Of a stretch of DNA of 64,000 bases, positions 24,103-34,576 are shown piece by piece. Source of the stretch: Streptomyces sp. MST-110588 (lineage in GTDB: Bacteria > Actinomycetota > Actinomycetes > Streptomycetales > Streptomycetaceae); NCBI RefSeq assembly GCF_022695595.1, contig NZ_CP074380.1, forward strand, positions 5,134,001-5,198,000, written 5' to 3'. Positions within the stretch are counted from its first letter, which is position 1. Each line of letters opens with the position of its first letter. The notes under the pieces are model-generated. The model ran no database searches. It saw only the letters and a program-made list of their open reading frames with translations, and was not told the DNA's origin. A program made the translations under genes and the position numbers.

Positions 24103-25899
24103 GTGACTACCACCACCAGCGCCACCAACAACCACCACCTGTCCCCCGCCTTCCCCGGACGGGCCCCCTGGGGTACCGCCAACAAGCTGCGAGCCTGGCA
24201 GCAGGCGGCGATGGACCGGTACATCCAGACCCAGCCGCGGGACTTCCTCGCGGTCGCGACGCCCGGCGCGGGCAAGACGACGTTCGCGCTGACGCTCGCC
24301 TCCTGGCTGCTGCACCACCACGTCGTCCAGCAGGTGACGGTCGTCGCGCCGACCGAGCACCTGAAGAAGCAGTGGGCGGAGGCGGCGGCCCGGGTGGGGA
24401 TCAAGCTCGACCCCGAGTACAGCGCGGGGCCGCTGGGCCGCGAGTACCACGGCGTCGCGCTGACCTACGCGGGCGTGGGCGTGCGCCCCATGCTGCACCG
24501 CAACCGGATCGAGCAGCGCAAGACGCTGGTCATCCTGGACGAGATCCACCACGCCGGTGACTCCAAGTCCTGGGGCGAGGCGTGCCTGGAGGCGTTCGAG
24601 CCGGCCACCCGGCGGCTCGCCCTCACCGGCACCCCCTTCCGCTCCGACACCAACCCCATCCCCTTCGTCACGTACGAGGAGGGCAACGACGGCATCCGCC
24701 GCAGCTCCGCCGACTACACGTACGGATACGGGAACGCGCTGGCCGACGGCGTGGTCCGCCCGGTCATCTTCCTCTCCTACAGCGGCAACATGCGCTGGCG
24801 TACGAAGGCGGGCGACGAGATCGCCGCCCGGCTCGGCGAGCCGATGACCAAGGACGCCGTCTCGCAGGCGTGGCGTACCGCGCTGGATCCGCGCGGCGAC
24901 TGGATGCCGAACGTGCTGCGGGCGGCCGACCGGCGGCTGTCCGAGGTCCGCAAGGCCATACCGGACGCCGGCGCGCTGGTGATCGCCTCCGACCAGGAGC
25001 AGGCGCGCGCGTACGCCAAGCTGATCCGCGAGATAACGGGGGAGGGCGCCACCCTCGTCCTGTCCGACGACAGCGGGGCCTCGCAGCGCATCGACGACTT
25101 CTCGCACTCCGACGACCGCTGGATGGTCGCGGTGCGGATGGTGTCCGAAGGCGTGGACGTGCCCCGGCTGGCGGTCGGGGTCTACGCCACGACGATCTCC
25201 ACGCCGCTGTTCTTCGCCCAGGCCGTGGGCCGCTTCGTACGGTCCCGCAAGCGCGGTGAGACCGCCTCGGTCTTCCTGCCCACCGTCCCTTCGCTGCTCG
25301 GTTTCGCCAACGAGATGGAGGTCGAGCGCGACCACGTCCTGGACCGGCCGGAGAAGGACGGCGAGGAGGACCCGTACGCCGAGTCCGAGAAGGAGATGGA
25401 CGAGGCCAACAAGCAGCAGGACGAGGACACGGGGGAGCAGGAACAGTTCTCCTTCGAGGCGCTGGAGTCGGAGGCGGTCTTCGACCGGGTGCTCTACGAC
25501 GGCGCCGAGTTCGGCATGCAGGCGCACGCGGGCAGCGAGGAGGAGCAGGACTACCTCGGCATCCCCGGGCTGCTGGAGCCGGACCAGGTGCAGATGCTGC
25601 TCCAGAAGCGGCAGGCGCGGCAGATCGCACACAGCAAGAAGCGGCCGGACGCGGAGGCCGACCTGCTGGAGCTGCCGGCGGAGCGGCGCCCGGTGGTCAC
25701 GCACAAGGAGCTGCTGGAACTGCGCAAGCAGCTCAATACGCTGGTGGGGGCGTACGTCCACCAGAGCGGGAAGCCGCACGGGGTGATCCACACCGAGCTG
25801 CGGCGGGTGTGCGGCGGGCCGCCGAGCGCGGAGGCCACGGCCGGGCAGCTCAACGAGCGGATCAAGAAGGTACGGGAGTGGGCCACGCGGATGCGCTGA
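24103..25899 (+). CDS. DEAD/DEAH-type superfamily II helicase
   Basis: A 598-residue ATP-dependent helicase-like protein. Motifs in order: FLAVATPGAGKTTFAL (Walker A, Lys58), VVAPTEHLKKQW (Ia), LVILDEIHHAGD (II, DEIH), LALTGTPFRSD (III), then in the second RecA domain MVAVRMVSEGVDVPRLAVGVY (V) and FFAQAVGRFVRS (VI, Q-x-x-GR-x-x-R). After the core come an acidic, Gln-rich segment and a helical C-terminal domain. Actinobacteria carry such single-gene helicases of unclear role, perhaps in DNA repair. GTG 24103 follows ACGGAGA by 2 bases, and the protein then starts with a Thr/Asn-rich stretch. The upstream toxin gene ends 212 bases earlier. Confidence 0.92.
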   Translation: MTTTTSATNNHHLSPAFPGRAPWGTANKLRAWQQAAMDRYIQTQPRDFLAVATPGAGKTTFALTLASWLLHHHVVQQVTVVAPTEHLKKQWAEAAARVGIKLDPEYSAGPLGREYHGVALTYAGVGVRPMLHRNRIEQRKTLVILDEIHHAGDSKSWGEACLEAFEPATRRLALTGTPFRSDTNPIPFVTYEEGNDGIRRSSADYTYGYGNALADGVVRPVIFLSYSGNMRWRTKAGDEIAARLGEPMTKDAVSQAWRTALDPRGDWMPNVLRAADRRLSEVRKAIPDAGALVIASDQEQARAYAKLIREITGEGATLVLSDDSGASQRIDDFSHSDDRWMVAVRMVSEGVDVPRLAVGVYATTISTPLFFAQAVGRFVRSRKRGETASVFLPTVPSLLGFANEMEVERDHVLDRPEKDGEEDPYAESEKEMDEANKQQDEDTGEQEQFSFEALESEAVFDRVLYDGAEFGMQAHAGSEEEQDYLGIPGLLEPDQVQMLLQKRQARQIAHSKKRPDAEADLLELPAERRPVVTHKELLELRKQLNTLVGAYVHQSGKPHGVIHTELRRVCGGPPSAEATAGQLNERIKKVREWATRMR

Positions 25900-26386
25900 G
25901 CGCCCGCGCGGATGCGTCGAGCGAGGCGCGCGCGGCGGACGTGGCGTACGTGGCGTACGTACGCGCCGGGCGTACGCGCTGAGCCCCGGCGCGTACGCCG
26001 TCGCTCCGCGCCGGGGCGCATCGCAGCGGACGCCGGAGTGGACATCGGAGCGCGGATCGGACGTGGGCCGGTCCGCGCTCCGGCGTATGCGACCCGTACC
26101 GCGCCCCGCCTCCTGATCCGTACCCCCGAGGTCCGAAAGCGGTGGCCGCAGCCCCGAAAGCGGGGGTCGCAGAGAGGACATACCGGGCGGCGGAGCCCGG
26201 ATTCTGGACGGACTCTTCCGCTGACCGGACTAGCTCGCTACTGTCCCCGTCACGCACACGCCCCGTGGCAGCGCCGCCGCGGAGCGCAGCCGGTGCCAAG
26301 CGGCCGGCGGCCTCTGCGCGCGCGCTGCACCGGGACCGCAGCGCGACGTGCCAGTCGGAGCCGCCACTCACCCGAGGAGGGGCGTC
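25900..26386. other. Gene-free region between helicase and IclR genes
   Basis: No convincing gene is seen. The first part holds TGGCGTACG duplications (25940-25960) and a terminator hairpin at 25983-26017. The rest is GC-rich with no clear promoter, though the promoter of the IclR gene should be near its end. Confidence 0.5.
25983..26017 (+). terminator. Hairpin after the helicase gene
   Basis: GCCCCGGCGCG (25983-25993) pairs perfectly with CGCGCCGGGGC (26007-26017) around a 13-base loop, 83 bases after the helicase stop. Confidence 0.65.
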
Positions 26387-27028
26387 GTGACCGCGGAGAC
26401 CTCCCAGACGCTCGACCGGGGACTACGGGTCCTCAAACTGCTCGCCGACACCGACCACGGCCTGACCGTCACCGAACTCTCCAACAAGCTCGGGGTCAAC
26501 CGGACCGTGGTCTACCGCCTGCTCGCGACCCTGGAGCAGCACGCCCTGGTACGCCGCGACATAGGAGGCCGGGCCCGCGTGGGTCTCGGCGTGCTCCGCC
26601 TGGGCCGCCAGGTCCATCCCCTCGTACGGGAAGCGGCGCTGCCGGCCCTGCGCTCCCTGGCCGAGGACATCGGCGCCACCGCCCACCTCACCCTCGTGGA
26701 CGGCACGGACGCGCTGGCGGTCGCCGTCGTGGAGCCGACCTGGACCGACTACCACGTCGCCTACCGGGCCGGGTTCCGCCACCCGCTGGACCGGGGCGCG
26801 GCGGGCCGGGCCATCCTCAAGGCCCGCCAGGGCCGTACGGAGGACGCCGGGCTGGCCCTGACGCACGGCGAACTGGAGGCGGGGGCGAGCGGTGCGGCGG
26901 CACCGCTGCTGGGCGTCAGTGGCATCGAGGGCAGCGTGGGGGTCGTCATGCTCGCGGACTCCGTGCCCGAGCGGGTCGGCCCGCGGGTGATCGAGGCGGC
27001 CCGCGAGGTCGCCGAAGCCCTGCGCTGA
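26387..27028 (+). CDS. IclR-family transcriptional regulator
   Basis: A regulator of about 213 residues. The N-terminal winged helix-turn-helix reads TLDRGLRVLKLLADTDHGLTV then TELSNKLGVNRTVVYRLLATLEQHALVRR. The C-terminal effector domain begins GLGVLRLGRQVHPLVREAALPALRSLAEDIGATAHLTLVDG and includes DRGAAGRAILKARQ. It is somewhat shorter than typical IclR proteins (about 250), and the last ligand-domain strands look compact. GTG 26387 has GAGGAGGGG 6 bases upstream. It stands alone between terminators, so its target is not evident from position. Confidence 0.9.
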   Translation: MTAETSQTLDRGLRVLKLLADTDHGLTVTELSNKLGVNRTVVYRLLATLEQHALVRRDIGGRARVGLGVLRLGRQVHPLVREAALPALRSLAEDIGATAHLTLVDGTDALAVAVVEPTWTDYHVAYRAGFRHPLDRGAAGRAILKARQGRTEDAGLALTHGELEAGASGAAAPLLGVSGIEGSVGVVMLADSVPERVGPRVIEAAREVAEALR

Positions 27029-27209
27029 AGCCGGGCCACGGGCCGGGGCGCCGCGCTGAGCCACATGCTGAACCACGGGCCGAGGCGCCGTGCTGAGCCA
27101 CGGGCCGAGGCACCGCGCTGCATCATCGGCCGAGCCACGGGCCGCAGCGCGGCACCGGACCTTGGGACGCCGGTCAGCCGGTATCACCGGCGTCAACTAG
27201 GGTGGCGGG

Positions 27210-27989
27210 GTGTCTTCTCGCACCCGCGCCCTGCTGGTCAGCTCTGTCCTCGTCGTCGCGCTGCTGATCACCGCCGCCCTCGCGCCGCTGCCGTTCTCCC
27301 TGGCCTACCCCGGTTCGACGGCGGACGTCCTCGGCGAGCACAAGGGCAAGCCGGTGATCACCATCAGCGGTACCCCGACCCGTAAGACCACGGGCCAGCT
27401 CCGGATGGTGGCGATCGTGGCGACCGGCCCCGACGTCCCCGTACGCCTCGGTGACATCGTCAAGGGCTGGTTCGCGACCGACGAGGCCGTCATGCCGCGG
27501 GACTCCGTCTACCCCGTCGGCAAGAACAGCAGGGAAGTCTCCGAGCACAACGCCGCGCAGATGAAGGAGTCCCAGGACACCGCCGTCCAGGCCGCCCTCG
27601 GCCACCTCCACAAGTCGCCGAAGGACGTACGGATCAAGCTGAATATGGCGGACATCGGCGGCCCGAGCGCCGGTCTGCTGTTCTCCCTCGGCATCATCGA
27701 CAAGCTGGACGGCGACGGCGCGGGCCACGACCTGACCGGCGGCCGGAAGATCTCCGGAACCGGCACCATCACCGCCGACGGCAAGGTCGGCCCGGTCGGC
27801 GGCGTCCCCCTGAAGGTCCAGGCCGCGGGCCGCGACGGCGCCTCGGTCTTCCTCGTGCCCAAGCAGCAGTGCTCCGACGCCCGGGCCACGGCCCCCGACG
27901 GTGTCCGCCTCGTCCCGGTCACCACCCTCACCGGCGCCCTCGACGCCCTGAAGTCCCTGCGCGCCGGCAAGAACGTCCCCGCCTGCTGA
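27210..27989 (+). CDS. Secreted/membrane-anchored Lon-type (S16) protease-domain protein
   Basis: A 259-residue protein with an N-terminal membrane segment (ALLVSSVLVVALLITAALAPLPFSLAYPG) and an extracytoplasmic C-terminal S16 Lon proteolytic domain without an ATPase. The catalytic dyad is visible: Ser153 in DIGGPSAGLLFSLG and Lys202 in VGGVPLKVQAAG. Actinobacterial relatives usually have a PDZ domain between the membrane helix and the protease; here that region (residues about 35-120) is short and only partly PDZ-like. The GTG start follows AGGGTGGCGGG. No operon partner on this strand is seen. The substrate is unknown. Confidence 0.88.
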   Translation: MSSRTRALLVSSVLVVALLITAALAPLPFSLAYPGSTADVLGEHKGKPVITISGTPTRKTTGQLRMVAIVATGPDVPVRLGDIVKGWFATDEAVMPRDSVYPVGKNSREVSEHNAAQMKESQDTAVQAALGHLHKSPKDVRIKLNMADIGGPSAGLLFSLGIIDKLDGDGAGHDLTGGRKISGTGTITADGKVGPVGGVPLKVQAAGRDGASVFLVPKQQCSDARATAPDGVRLVPVTTLTGALDALKSLRAGKNVPAC

Positions 27990-28002
27990 GACCGGCGCGG
28001 GG

Positions 28003-28287
28003 TCAGTCCGCTTCGACGGGATGGTGCCGGCGCAGCCCGGGAAAGCGGGCGAAACCGCGGTCCGCGGTGTAAAGGTCCGAGCCCGACTCGATGGCGAGCG
28101 CGGCGAGATAAGCGTCCGGAACAAGGTTGCCCCGGACGCCGGCCTTACGGCACAGCCGCTCGAAGATGTCCCCGTGGCGTGGGCCTTCTTGGAGACGAAC
28201 AGCCACCGGTGAGCTGCGGATGTCCCGGAGGAACGTGAGCGCCGTCTCCATGGTGCTCGGCGGACTGTAGATCCGGGGGTGGGTCAC
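28003..28287 (-). pseudogene. Truncated VapC-like PIN-domain toxin (C-terminal two thirds)
   Basis: The 94-residue product matches the later part of VapC-family PIN ribonucleases: HPRIYSPPSTMETALTFLRDI, then GDIFERLCRKAGVRGNLVPD with the acidic Asp, AYLAALAIESGSDLYTADRGFARFPGL with the final conserved acidic cluster. The first 40-50 residues, including the first catalytic Asp of the PIN fold, are missing, and no antitoxin is upstream. Just upstream lies the end of the OpuC-type operon, which may have overwritten the missing half. It is probably an inactive remnant. Another reading, a very late annotated start of a degenerate gene, gives the same conclusion. Confidence 0.7.
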
Positions 28288-28320
28288 GATGCGCTCGCCC
28301 GTCGTTGAGGGTGCCCACCT

Positions 28321-29322
28321 TCACCCCTCCTTGATGAAGCCCCGTTCGACCAGCCAGTTCTTGGCGACCTCGTGGGGGTCCTGGCCGTCGACGTCCACCT
28401 TGGCGTTCAGGGACTGGGCGACGGTGTTGTCCAGGGCGCGGGTGATCGGGGCGAGGACGTCGGCGATCTGCGGATACTTCTTCATCGTGGCGGCGTGCAT
28501 TTCGGGGGCGGCGTTGTAGTTGGGGAAGAAGTGCCGGTCGTCCTTCAGGACGTGCAGGCCCATGGCCCTGATGCGGCCGTCGGTGGTGAAGACCTCGCCG
28601 AAGGTGCAGGTGCCGCCGCGTGACAGCTCGGTGTAGACGACGCCGCCGGTCATCTTGCGGATGTTGGTGGAGCGGATCTTCATGCCGTATGCCTTGGCCA
28701 TGCCCGGCAGGCCGTCGTTGCGGGTGGAGAACTCGTTCTCCACGCACAGGGTGACGGCGTCCGGGTCCTTCCTGGACAGTGCGGCGACGTCGGAGAGGGT
28801 CTTGACGCCCAGCTTCTTCTGGTCGGCGGGGTTCAGCGCCAGTGCGTAGGTGTTGTTGAGGGTGGACTGCGGCAGCCAGTCCAGGCCGTTGCGGCGGTCC
28901 TCGGTGCGGACCGCCTCCCACTGCGCCCGGGGGGAGGCGATCGGCTTGTCGTGGCCCAGGTGGGTGATCCACCCGGTGCCGGTGTACTCGAACATGCCGT
29001 CCGCCGTGCCGGACTTGACCGCTTCGCGGGCGCCGATCGTGCCCTGGATGTTGGTCTTGTCGATGACGGTCGCGCCGGCCGCCTTGAACGCCAGGCCCAT
29101 GATCTGGCCGAGCACGATGTTCTCGGTGAACTCCTTCGAGGTGACGGTGAGCTGGGCTCCTTTGAGGGGCTTGCCCCGGCCGGCCGAGCCCGGTTCGACG
29201 GCGTCGCTCAGCGGGCTGCCGCTGACCAGTCCGCAGCCGCTCAGTACGGCGCAGGCGGCGAGCAGCGTTCCCGCGGCGGCGGGCGCCACCGCTCGTACCC
29301 GTACGGTCGTGCGTGTGGCCAT
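28321..29322 (-). CDS. Glycine betaine/choline-type ABC transporter binding lipoprotein (OpuCC/OsmF family)
   Basis: A 333-residue substrate-binding protein of the OpuAC/OpuC family that captures quaternary ammonium osmoprotectants outside the membrane. An N-terminal signal ends in the lipobox LLAACAVLSGC. The mature protein begins with LTVTSKEFTENIVLGQIMGLAFKAAG, then GTGWITHLG and LNNTYALALN, all characteristic of the family; the aromatic/GEVFTTDGRI region forms the ligand site. The start codon shares an A with the TGA stop of the upstream permease (TGATG), so it is the last gene of the four-gene operon on the minus strand. Confidence 0.93.
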   Translation of the reverse strand: MATRTTVRVRAVAPAAAGTLLAACAVLSGCGLVSGSPLSDAVEPGSAGRGKPLKGAQLTVTSKEFTENIVLGQIMGLAFKAAGATVIDKTNIQGTIGAREAVKSGTADGMFEYTGTGWITHLGHDKPIASPRAQWEAVRTEDRRNGLDWLPQSTLNNTYALALNPADQKKLGVKTLSDVAALSRKDPDAVTLCVENEFSTRNDGLPGMAKAYGMKIRSTNIRKMTGGVVYTELSRGGTCTFGEVFTTDGRIRAMGLHVLKDDRHFFPNYNAAPEMHAATMKKYPQIADVLAPITRALDNTVAQSLNAKVDVDGQDPHEVAKNWLVERGFIKEG

Positions 29323-30362
29323 CAGTCCGTCCCCTCCAGTCCCCGTGGGCGCAGCAGCAGTTCGGCGAGCGAGGCCAGCCAGTCGACCAGCAGGGCCAGG
29401 ACCACGGTCAGTACGGAGCCGAGGACCAGGACCGGCATCCGCTGGGTGATGATGCCCGCCGAGATCAGGTCGCCGAGGCCGCCGCCCCCGCCGAAGGTGG
29501 CCAGCGTGGCGGTCCCCACGTTCAGTACGAGCGCGGTGCGCACCCCGGCCAGGATCAGCGGTACGGCCAGCGGCAGCTCGACCCGGCCCAGGACGCCCAG
29601 CGGTGACATCCCGATACCGCGCGCAGCCTCGGTCAGCGTCGGGTCGATGGCGTTCAGTCCGGCGATGGTGTTGGCCAGCACCGGCAGTACGGCGTACAGG
29701 ACCATGCCGATGACGGCGGCCCGCGCGCCGACGCCCAGCCAGATGACCAGCAGGACCAGCAGGCCCAGCGCGGGGACGGCCTGGCCGAGGTTGGCGGCGG
29801 CCATCGCGAGCGGGGCGGCCCTGCGCAGCCTGGCGCGGGTCAGCGCGATGCCCAGAGGGATGGCGATGATCAGGACGAAGAAGGTCGAGACGGCGGTCAG
29901 CGCGATGTGCTGGCGCAGGGCGATCCAGACCTTGCCGCCGTCCACCGCCTGGTGGGCGATGGAGTCGAGCTGGGCGCCGCGGAACCACAGCCAGGTGATG
30001 AGCAGGGCCGCGGCCAGTACGGACGGCAGGAAGGCGGCCTTGCGCCAGGTGATGCGGCGGGGGCGCGGGGCGGCGGGCCCCTTCTCCTCGGACGTACCGG
30101 GCCCGAACACCTTTTGTCCGAACGCCCTCGGCCCGAACATCTTCAGGCCGAGCGCCTTCGGCCCGACCGTATCCGCGTCGGCCGTGTGCGATCCGGCCGT
30201 ACCCGATCCGGCTGCATGTGATCCGGCCGCCACGGTGTCCGGCTCCGCGGCCCGGCTCTCGTCGCGGAAGGCCGCCCCGCGGACCTCGTGCTCGCCCGGT
30301 GGCCGCTCACCGTGCCGCGGCCGGTCGCCGCCGCCGTCGCCGTCGCCGTTCCGGGGAGTCAT
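29322..30362 (-). CDS. Osmoprotectant ABC transporter permease with long polar N-terminus
   Basis: A 346-residue permease of the ProW/OpuCB/OpuCD family. The C-terminal 220 residues form about six helices with the EAA-type motif GINPTLTEAARGIGMSPLGVLGRVELPLAVP (here GLNAIDPTLTEAARG), which contacts the ATPase. The first ~95 residues are Asp/Gly- and Ala-rich and probably cytoplasmic and disordered; they include VGPKALGLKMFGPRAFGQKV, built of short near-repeats. It starts with ATGA overlap to the ATPase gene and ends in TGATG overlap with the binding protein, so the whole operon is coupled. Confidence 0.9.
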   Translation of the reverse strand: MTPRNGDGDGGGDRPRHGERPPGEHEVRGAAFRDESRAAEPDTVAAGSHAAGSGTAGSHTADADTVGPKALGLKMFGPRAFGQKVFGPGTSEEKGPAAPRPRRITWRKAAFLPSVLAAALLITWLWFRGAQLDSIAHQAVDGGKVWIALRQHIALTAVSTFFVLIIAIPLGIALTRARLRRAAPLAMAAANLGQAVPALGLLVLLVIWLGVGARAAVIGMVLYAVLPVLANTIAGLNAIDPTLTEAARGIGMSPLGVLGRVELPLAVPLILAGVRTALVLNVGTATLATFGGGGGLGDLISAGIITQRMPVLVLGSVLTVVLALLVDWLASLAELLLRPRGLEGTD

Positions 30363-31831
30363 GACCCCGCCCCCCGCGGGCCGCCGTCCTCACCGTCCCC
30401 GTCCCGGCCCCTGCCCCCGTTCCTCTCCCTCTCCCCGTTCCCCTCGCCCGCTTCGCCGGAGCCGCTCACCTGCCTCCCCACGACACTCGCCCCGGCCCCG
30501 GTATCCAGCCCCTCCTGCGCCGCCCGGGTCCGCCGGGCCCGCTGTTCCGTCAGTTCCTGCTGGTGCTCGGCGGCGTCCAGCCGGTCCGCCTCCAGCAGCT
30601 CGTGGACGTTGTTCATCAGCGTCTCCATGTCCACCACGCCGATGTACTCACCGCGCCGCCCGGTGATCGCAACCCGGCCCGCGTTGTCGGTGAGCACCGC
30701 TTCCAGCGCGTCCCGGAGCGTCGCGTCGCGGCTGACCGTGTGGTGGACCAGGGTGCCGGCCCGCGCCAGTGACCCCTTGGCGAGCGTCAGGTCGCCGCGC
30801 CGCAGCCATTTGTACGGGCGCCGGTGCCGGTCCAGCAGCAGCAGTTCGGTGACCGGGCCCGAGCCCAGCAGATCGAAGATCGTCTGGAGCGGGTCGTCCA
30901 CCGCGGCGGTGGGGAAGGCGGCCACGCCCACGTCCCGTACGCGGGTGAGGTTCAGGCGCTTGAGGGCCGCGCCGGCACCCACGAAGCCGGAGACGAAGTC
31001 GTCGGCGGGGTTGGTGAGGATGGCCTCGGGGGTGTCGAACTGGGCGATGTGCGAGCGCTCGCGCAGAACGGCGATGCGGTCGCCGAGCTTGATGGCTTCG
31101 TCGAAGTCGTGGGTGACGAAGACGATCGTCTTGTGCAGTTCGTGCTGAAGCCGGATCAGCTCGTCCTGGAGGTGGTCGCGGGTTATGGGGTCCACGGCGC
31201 CGAACGGCTCGTCCATCAGCAGGACGGGCGGGTCGGCGGCCAGCGCCCGGGCCACGCCGACCCGCTGCTGCTGGCCGCCGGAGAGCTGGCGCGGATAGCG
31301 GCCGTGGAACTCGCCCGGATCCAGGCCCACCAGGTCGAGCATCTCCTCGACCCGTTCGGCGATCCTGCTTCTGGACCAGCCGGTCATTCTGGGGACGAGC
31401 GCGATGTTCTGGCCGACCGTCATATGGGGGAAGAGCCCGGAGGACTGGATCGCGTAACCGACCTTGCGTCGCAGCCTGACCGGGTCGATGCCGGTGACGT
31501 CCTCGTCCCCGATCATGATGCGCCCGGAGGTCGGTTCGATCAGCCGGTTGATCATCTTCAGTGTGGTGGACTTGCCGCAGCCGGAGGGGCCCACGAGGAT
31601 CACCACCTCGCCGGGCTTGATCTCCATGGTGACGTCGTCCACCGCGGGCCCGGCGTTCCCGGGGTAGGTCTTGGTGAGGTTCTCCAGATGGATGCCGGCG
31701 CCGGACACCGCCCCCGCGACACCTGATGTGCCGCCTGGCCTGGTACTCGGCGCGACGCTTGATCCGGCACCCGATTCGGCGCCGCCTGGTCCGGCGCTTG
31801 ATCCGGCATTGGGCGCGGCAGGCTCAGACAC
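30359..31831 (-). CDS. Osmoprotectant ABC transporter ATPase with CBS domains
   Basis: The cytoplasmic ATPase of the OpuC-type importer, 490 residues. After a Gly/Ala-rich leader of about 45 residues come Walker A ([12 protein letters not shown]), the Q-loop, [15 protein letters not shown] (signature) and [13 protein letters not shown] (Walker B). A pair of CBS motifs follows (around [38 protein letters not shown]), which in OpuA senses ionic strength. The C-terminal 60 residues are Arg/Gly/Glu-rich and low-complexity. It overlaps the upstream permease gene by 8 bases and the downstream one by 4. Confidence 0.93.
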   Translation of the reverse strand: MSEPAAPNAGSSAGPGGAESGAGSSVAPSTRPGGTSGVAGAVSGAGIHLENLTKTYPGNAGPAVDDVTMEIKPGEVVILVGPSGCGKSTTLKMINRLIEPTSGRIMIGDEDVTGIDPVRLRRKVGYAIQSSGLFPHMTVGQNIALVPRMTGWSRSRIAERVEEMLDLVGLDPGEFHGRYPRQLSGGQQQRVGVARALAADPPVLLMDEPFGAVDPITRDHLQDELIRLQHELHKTIVFVTHDFDEAIKLGDRIAVLRERSHIAQFDTPEAILTNPADDFVSGFVGAGAALKRLNLTRVRDVGVAAFPTAAVDDPLQTIFDLLGSGPVTELLLLDRHRRPYKWLRRGDLTLAKGSLARAGTLVHHTVSRDATLRDALEAVLTDNAGRVAITGRRGEYIGVVDMETLMNNVHELLEADRLDAAEHQQELTEQRARRTRAAQEGLDTGAGASVVGRQVSGSGEAGEGNGERERNGGRGRDGDGEDGGPRGAGS

Positions 31832-32471
31832 GGATCCCCCTGGAGATGGTCAGCCGTCCGATCAGGACGTACGCGGCGTCGAAGAGGAGGGCGAGCAGCA
31901 CGATGCCCAGGGTCCCGGACAGCACCTGGTTCAGGGCGTTGGCGCTGCCCAGCGAGGCGATGCCGCGGAAGATCTCGTTGCCGAGCCCGGGCCCGGAGGC
32001 GTAGGCGGCGATCGCGGCGATGCCCATGAGCATCTGGGTGGAGACCCGGATGCCGGTGAGGATCGGCGGCCAGGCCAGCGGTAGTTCGACCCGCAGCAGC
32101 CGGACGGTACGGGACATGCCGATGCCCTTGGCGGCGTCGATCAGCGAGGGGTCCACACCGCGCAGCCCGACGACGGCGTTGCGGACGATCGGCAGCAGTC
32201 CGTAGAGGGTCAGGGCGATGACGGTGGGGGCCACGCCCAGGCCGACGAGGGGGACGAGCAGACCGATCAGGGCCAGCGAGGGGACCGTCAGGATCGTCGC
32301 GGTGGTGGTGGCGGCGAGGTTGCCGGCCCACTCGCTGCGGTAGGTGAGCACGCCCAGGGCGACCCCGAGCACGGTGGCCAGCACCATGCACTGGAAGACC
32401 GCGCTGGCGTGCTGAAACGTATCCGTCAGCAACTGTGCGTGCCGGCTGCCGACGTACTCCCAGAAGCTCAC
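31824..32471 (-). CDS. Osmoprotectant ABC transporter permease (first gene of operon)
   Basis: A 215-residue OpuCB-type permease with about six membrane helices, starting MSFWEYVGSRHAQLLTDTFQHAS, a common beginning in this family. The EAA-like loop is GVDPSLIDAAKGIGMSRTVRLLRVELPLAWP. It is the first gene of the minus-strand operon permease-ATPase-permease-binding protein and overlaps the ATPase start. The stretch before it (32472-32582) contains CACCCGTCGCCCGG-type duplications and the Lrp terminator; an operon promoter must lie there, but no clear one was found. Confidence 0.92.
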   Translation of the reverse strand: MSFWEYVGSRHAQLLTDTFQHASAVFQCMVLATVLGVALGVLTYRSEWAGNLAATTTATILTVPSLALIGLLVPLVGLGVAPTVIALTLYGLLPIVRNAVVGLRGVDPSLIDAAKGIGMSRTVRLLRVELPLAWPPILTGIRVSTQMLMGIAAIAAYASGPGLGNEIFRGIASLGSANALNQVLSGTLGIVLLALLFDAAYVLIGRLTISRGIRV

Positions 32472-32556
32472 TCGTGGCCTCCTCGGTCACCCGCCCGACG
32501 TTCCTCGGTCAGTCACCCGTCGCCCGGTCACCGTCGCCCGGCCACCCGTCCGCCCG

Positions 32557-32581
32557 CGGCCGGCCGGCCCCCGGCCGGCCG
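32557..32581 (-). terminator. Hairpin directly after the Lrp gene
   Basis: An 11-bp GGCCGGCC-type stem (32557-32567 with 32571-32581) and a 3-base loop lie immediately beyond the stop of the minus-strand Lrp gene at 32583, separating it from the osmoprotectant operon. Confidence 0.6.
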
Positions 32582-32582
32582 G

Positions 32583-33050
32583 TCAGCCGCCCGATGCCTG
32601 CTTGACCAGCGGAATAATGCGCAGCGGAACCGGGTTTTCCATGACGATGGCCGTCGATGCCCGCACGATGCCATCAAAACCTACTACGCGGTCGATGACC
32701 CGCTGTAGATCCGCGTTGGATCTGGCGACGAGCCGGCACAGCATGTCGCCGTGTCCGGTCGTCGTGTGCAACTCCAGTACCTCTGGAACGGTCGCCAAAT
32801 GGGCACGTACATCCGAACCTTGGCCCTGCTTGATCTCCAAGGTGGCAAAGGCGGTCACGGGATAGCCCAGCGCGGCCGGGTCCACATCCGGGCCGAACCC
32901 CCGGATCACCCCGTTGGACTGCAGGCGGTCCAGCCGCGCCTGCGCCGTACCGCGCGCCACACCGAGCCGGCGGGACGCCTCCAGAACGCCGATCCGCGGC
33001 TCCTCGGCGAGCAGTTCGAGCAGTCTTCCGTCCAAATGATCGATCGTCAT
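32583..33050 (-). CDS. Lrp/AsnC-family regulator, divergent from hppD
   Basis: A 155-residue Lrp/AsnC regulator: an N-terminal helix-turn-helix (MTIDHLDGRLLELLAEEPRI, GVLEASRRLGVARGTAQARLDRLQ) and a C-terminal RAM effector domain (GYPVTAFATLEIKQGQG, VLELHTTTGHGDMLCRLVARS). It is transcribed away from the 4-hydroxyphenylpyruvate dioxygenase gene with 129 bases between starts; in that gap lies a dyad that could be its operator. Control of tyrosine catabolism by an amino acid such as tyrosine or phenylalanine is the natural inference. GTTGATG-AGGAGGACC precedes the ATG, with AGGAGG well placed. Confidence 0.92.
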   Translation of the reverse strand: MTIDHLDGRLLELLAEEPRIGVLEASRRLGVARGTAQARLDRLQSNGVIRGFGPDVDPAALGYPVTAFATLEIKQGQGSDVRAHLATVPEVLELHTTTGHGDMLCRLVARSNADLQRVIDRVVGFDGIVRASTAIVMENPVPLRIIPLVKQASGG

Positions 33051-33067
33051 GAGCGGTCCTCCTGTTG

Positions 33068-34322
<1,255 letters not shown>

Positions 34323-34407
34323 TTCCACCGCCGGCCGGACTGCCTGCCCAGCCCTGGCACCCGCTTCCCGGCCGGCGGCCCGCCCAGGGGCCGCCACCCC
34401 CCGCTCC

Positions 34408-34440
34408 GCGGCCCCGCCGGACCTGACCCGGCGGGGCCGC
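34408..34440 (+). terminator. Hairpin terminator of hppD
   Basis: GCGGCCCCGCCGG (34408-34420) pairs perfectly with CCGGCGGGGCCGC (34428-34440), 7-base loop, 86 bases after the hppD stop. Confidence 0.75.
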
Positions 34441-34576
34441 GGCGTGCGGTCGTACGAGGAGGGCGGCAGCGGCCCCGAGGCTCTGCCCCGCCCCCGAGGC
34501 CCCGCCCCGAGGCGCCGCCCCCGGGCCTCCCGGAGGTGATCTTCCGTGTGCGGTCCATCGGTGCCAGGCTGGCTCT

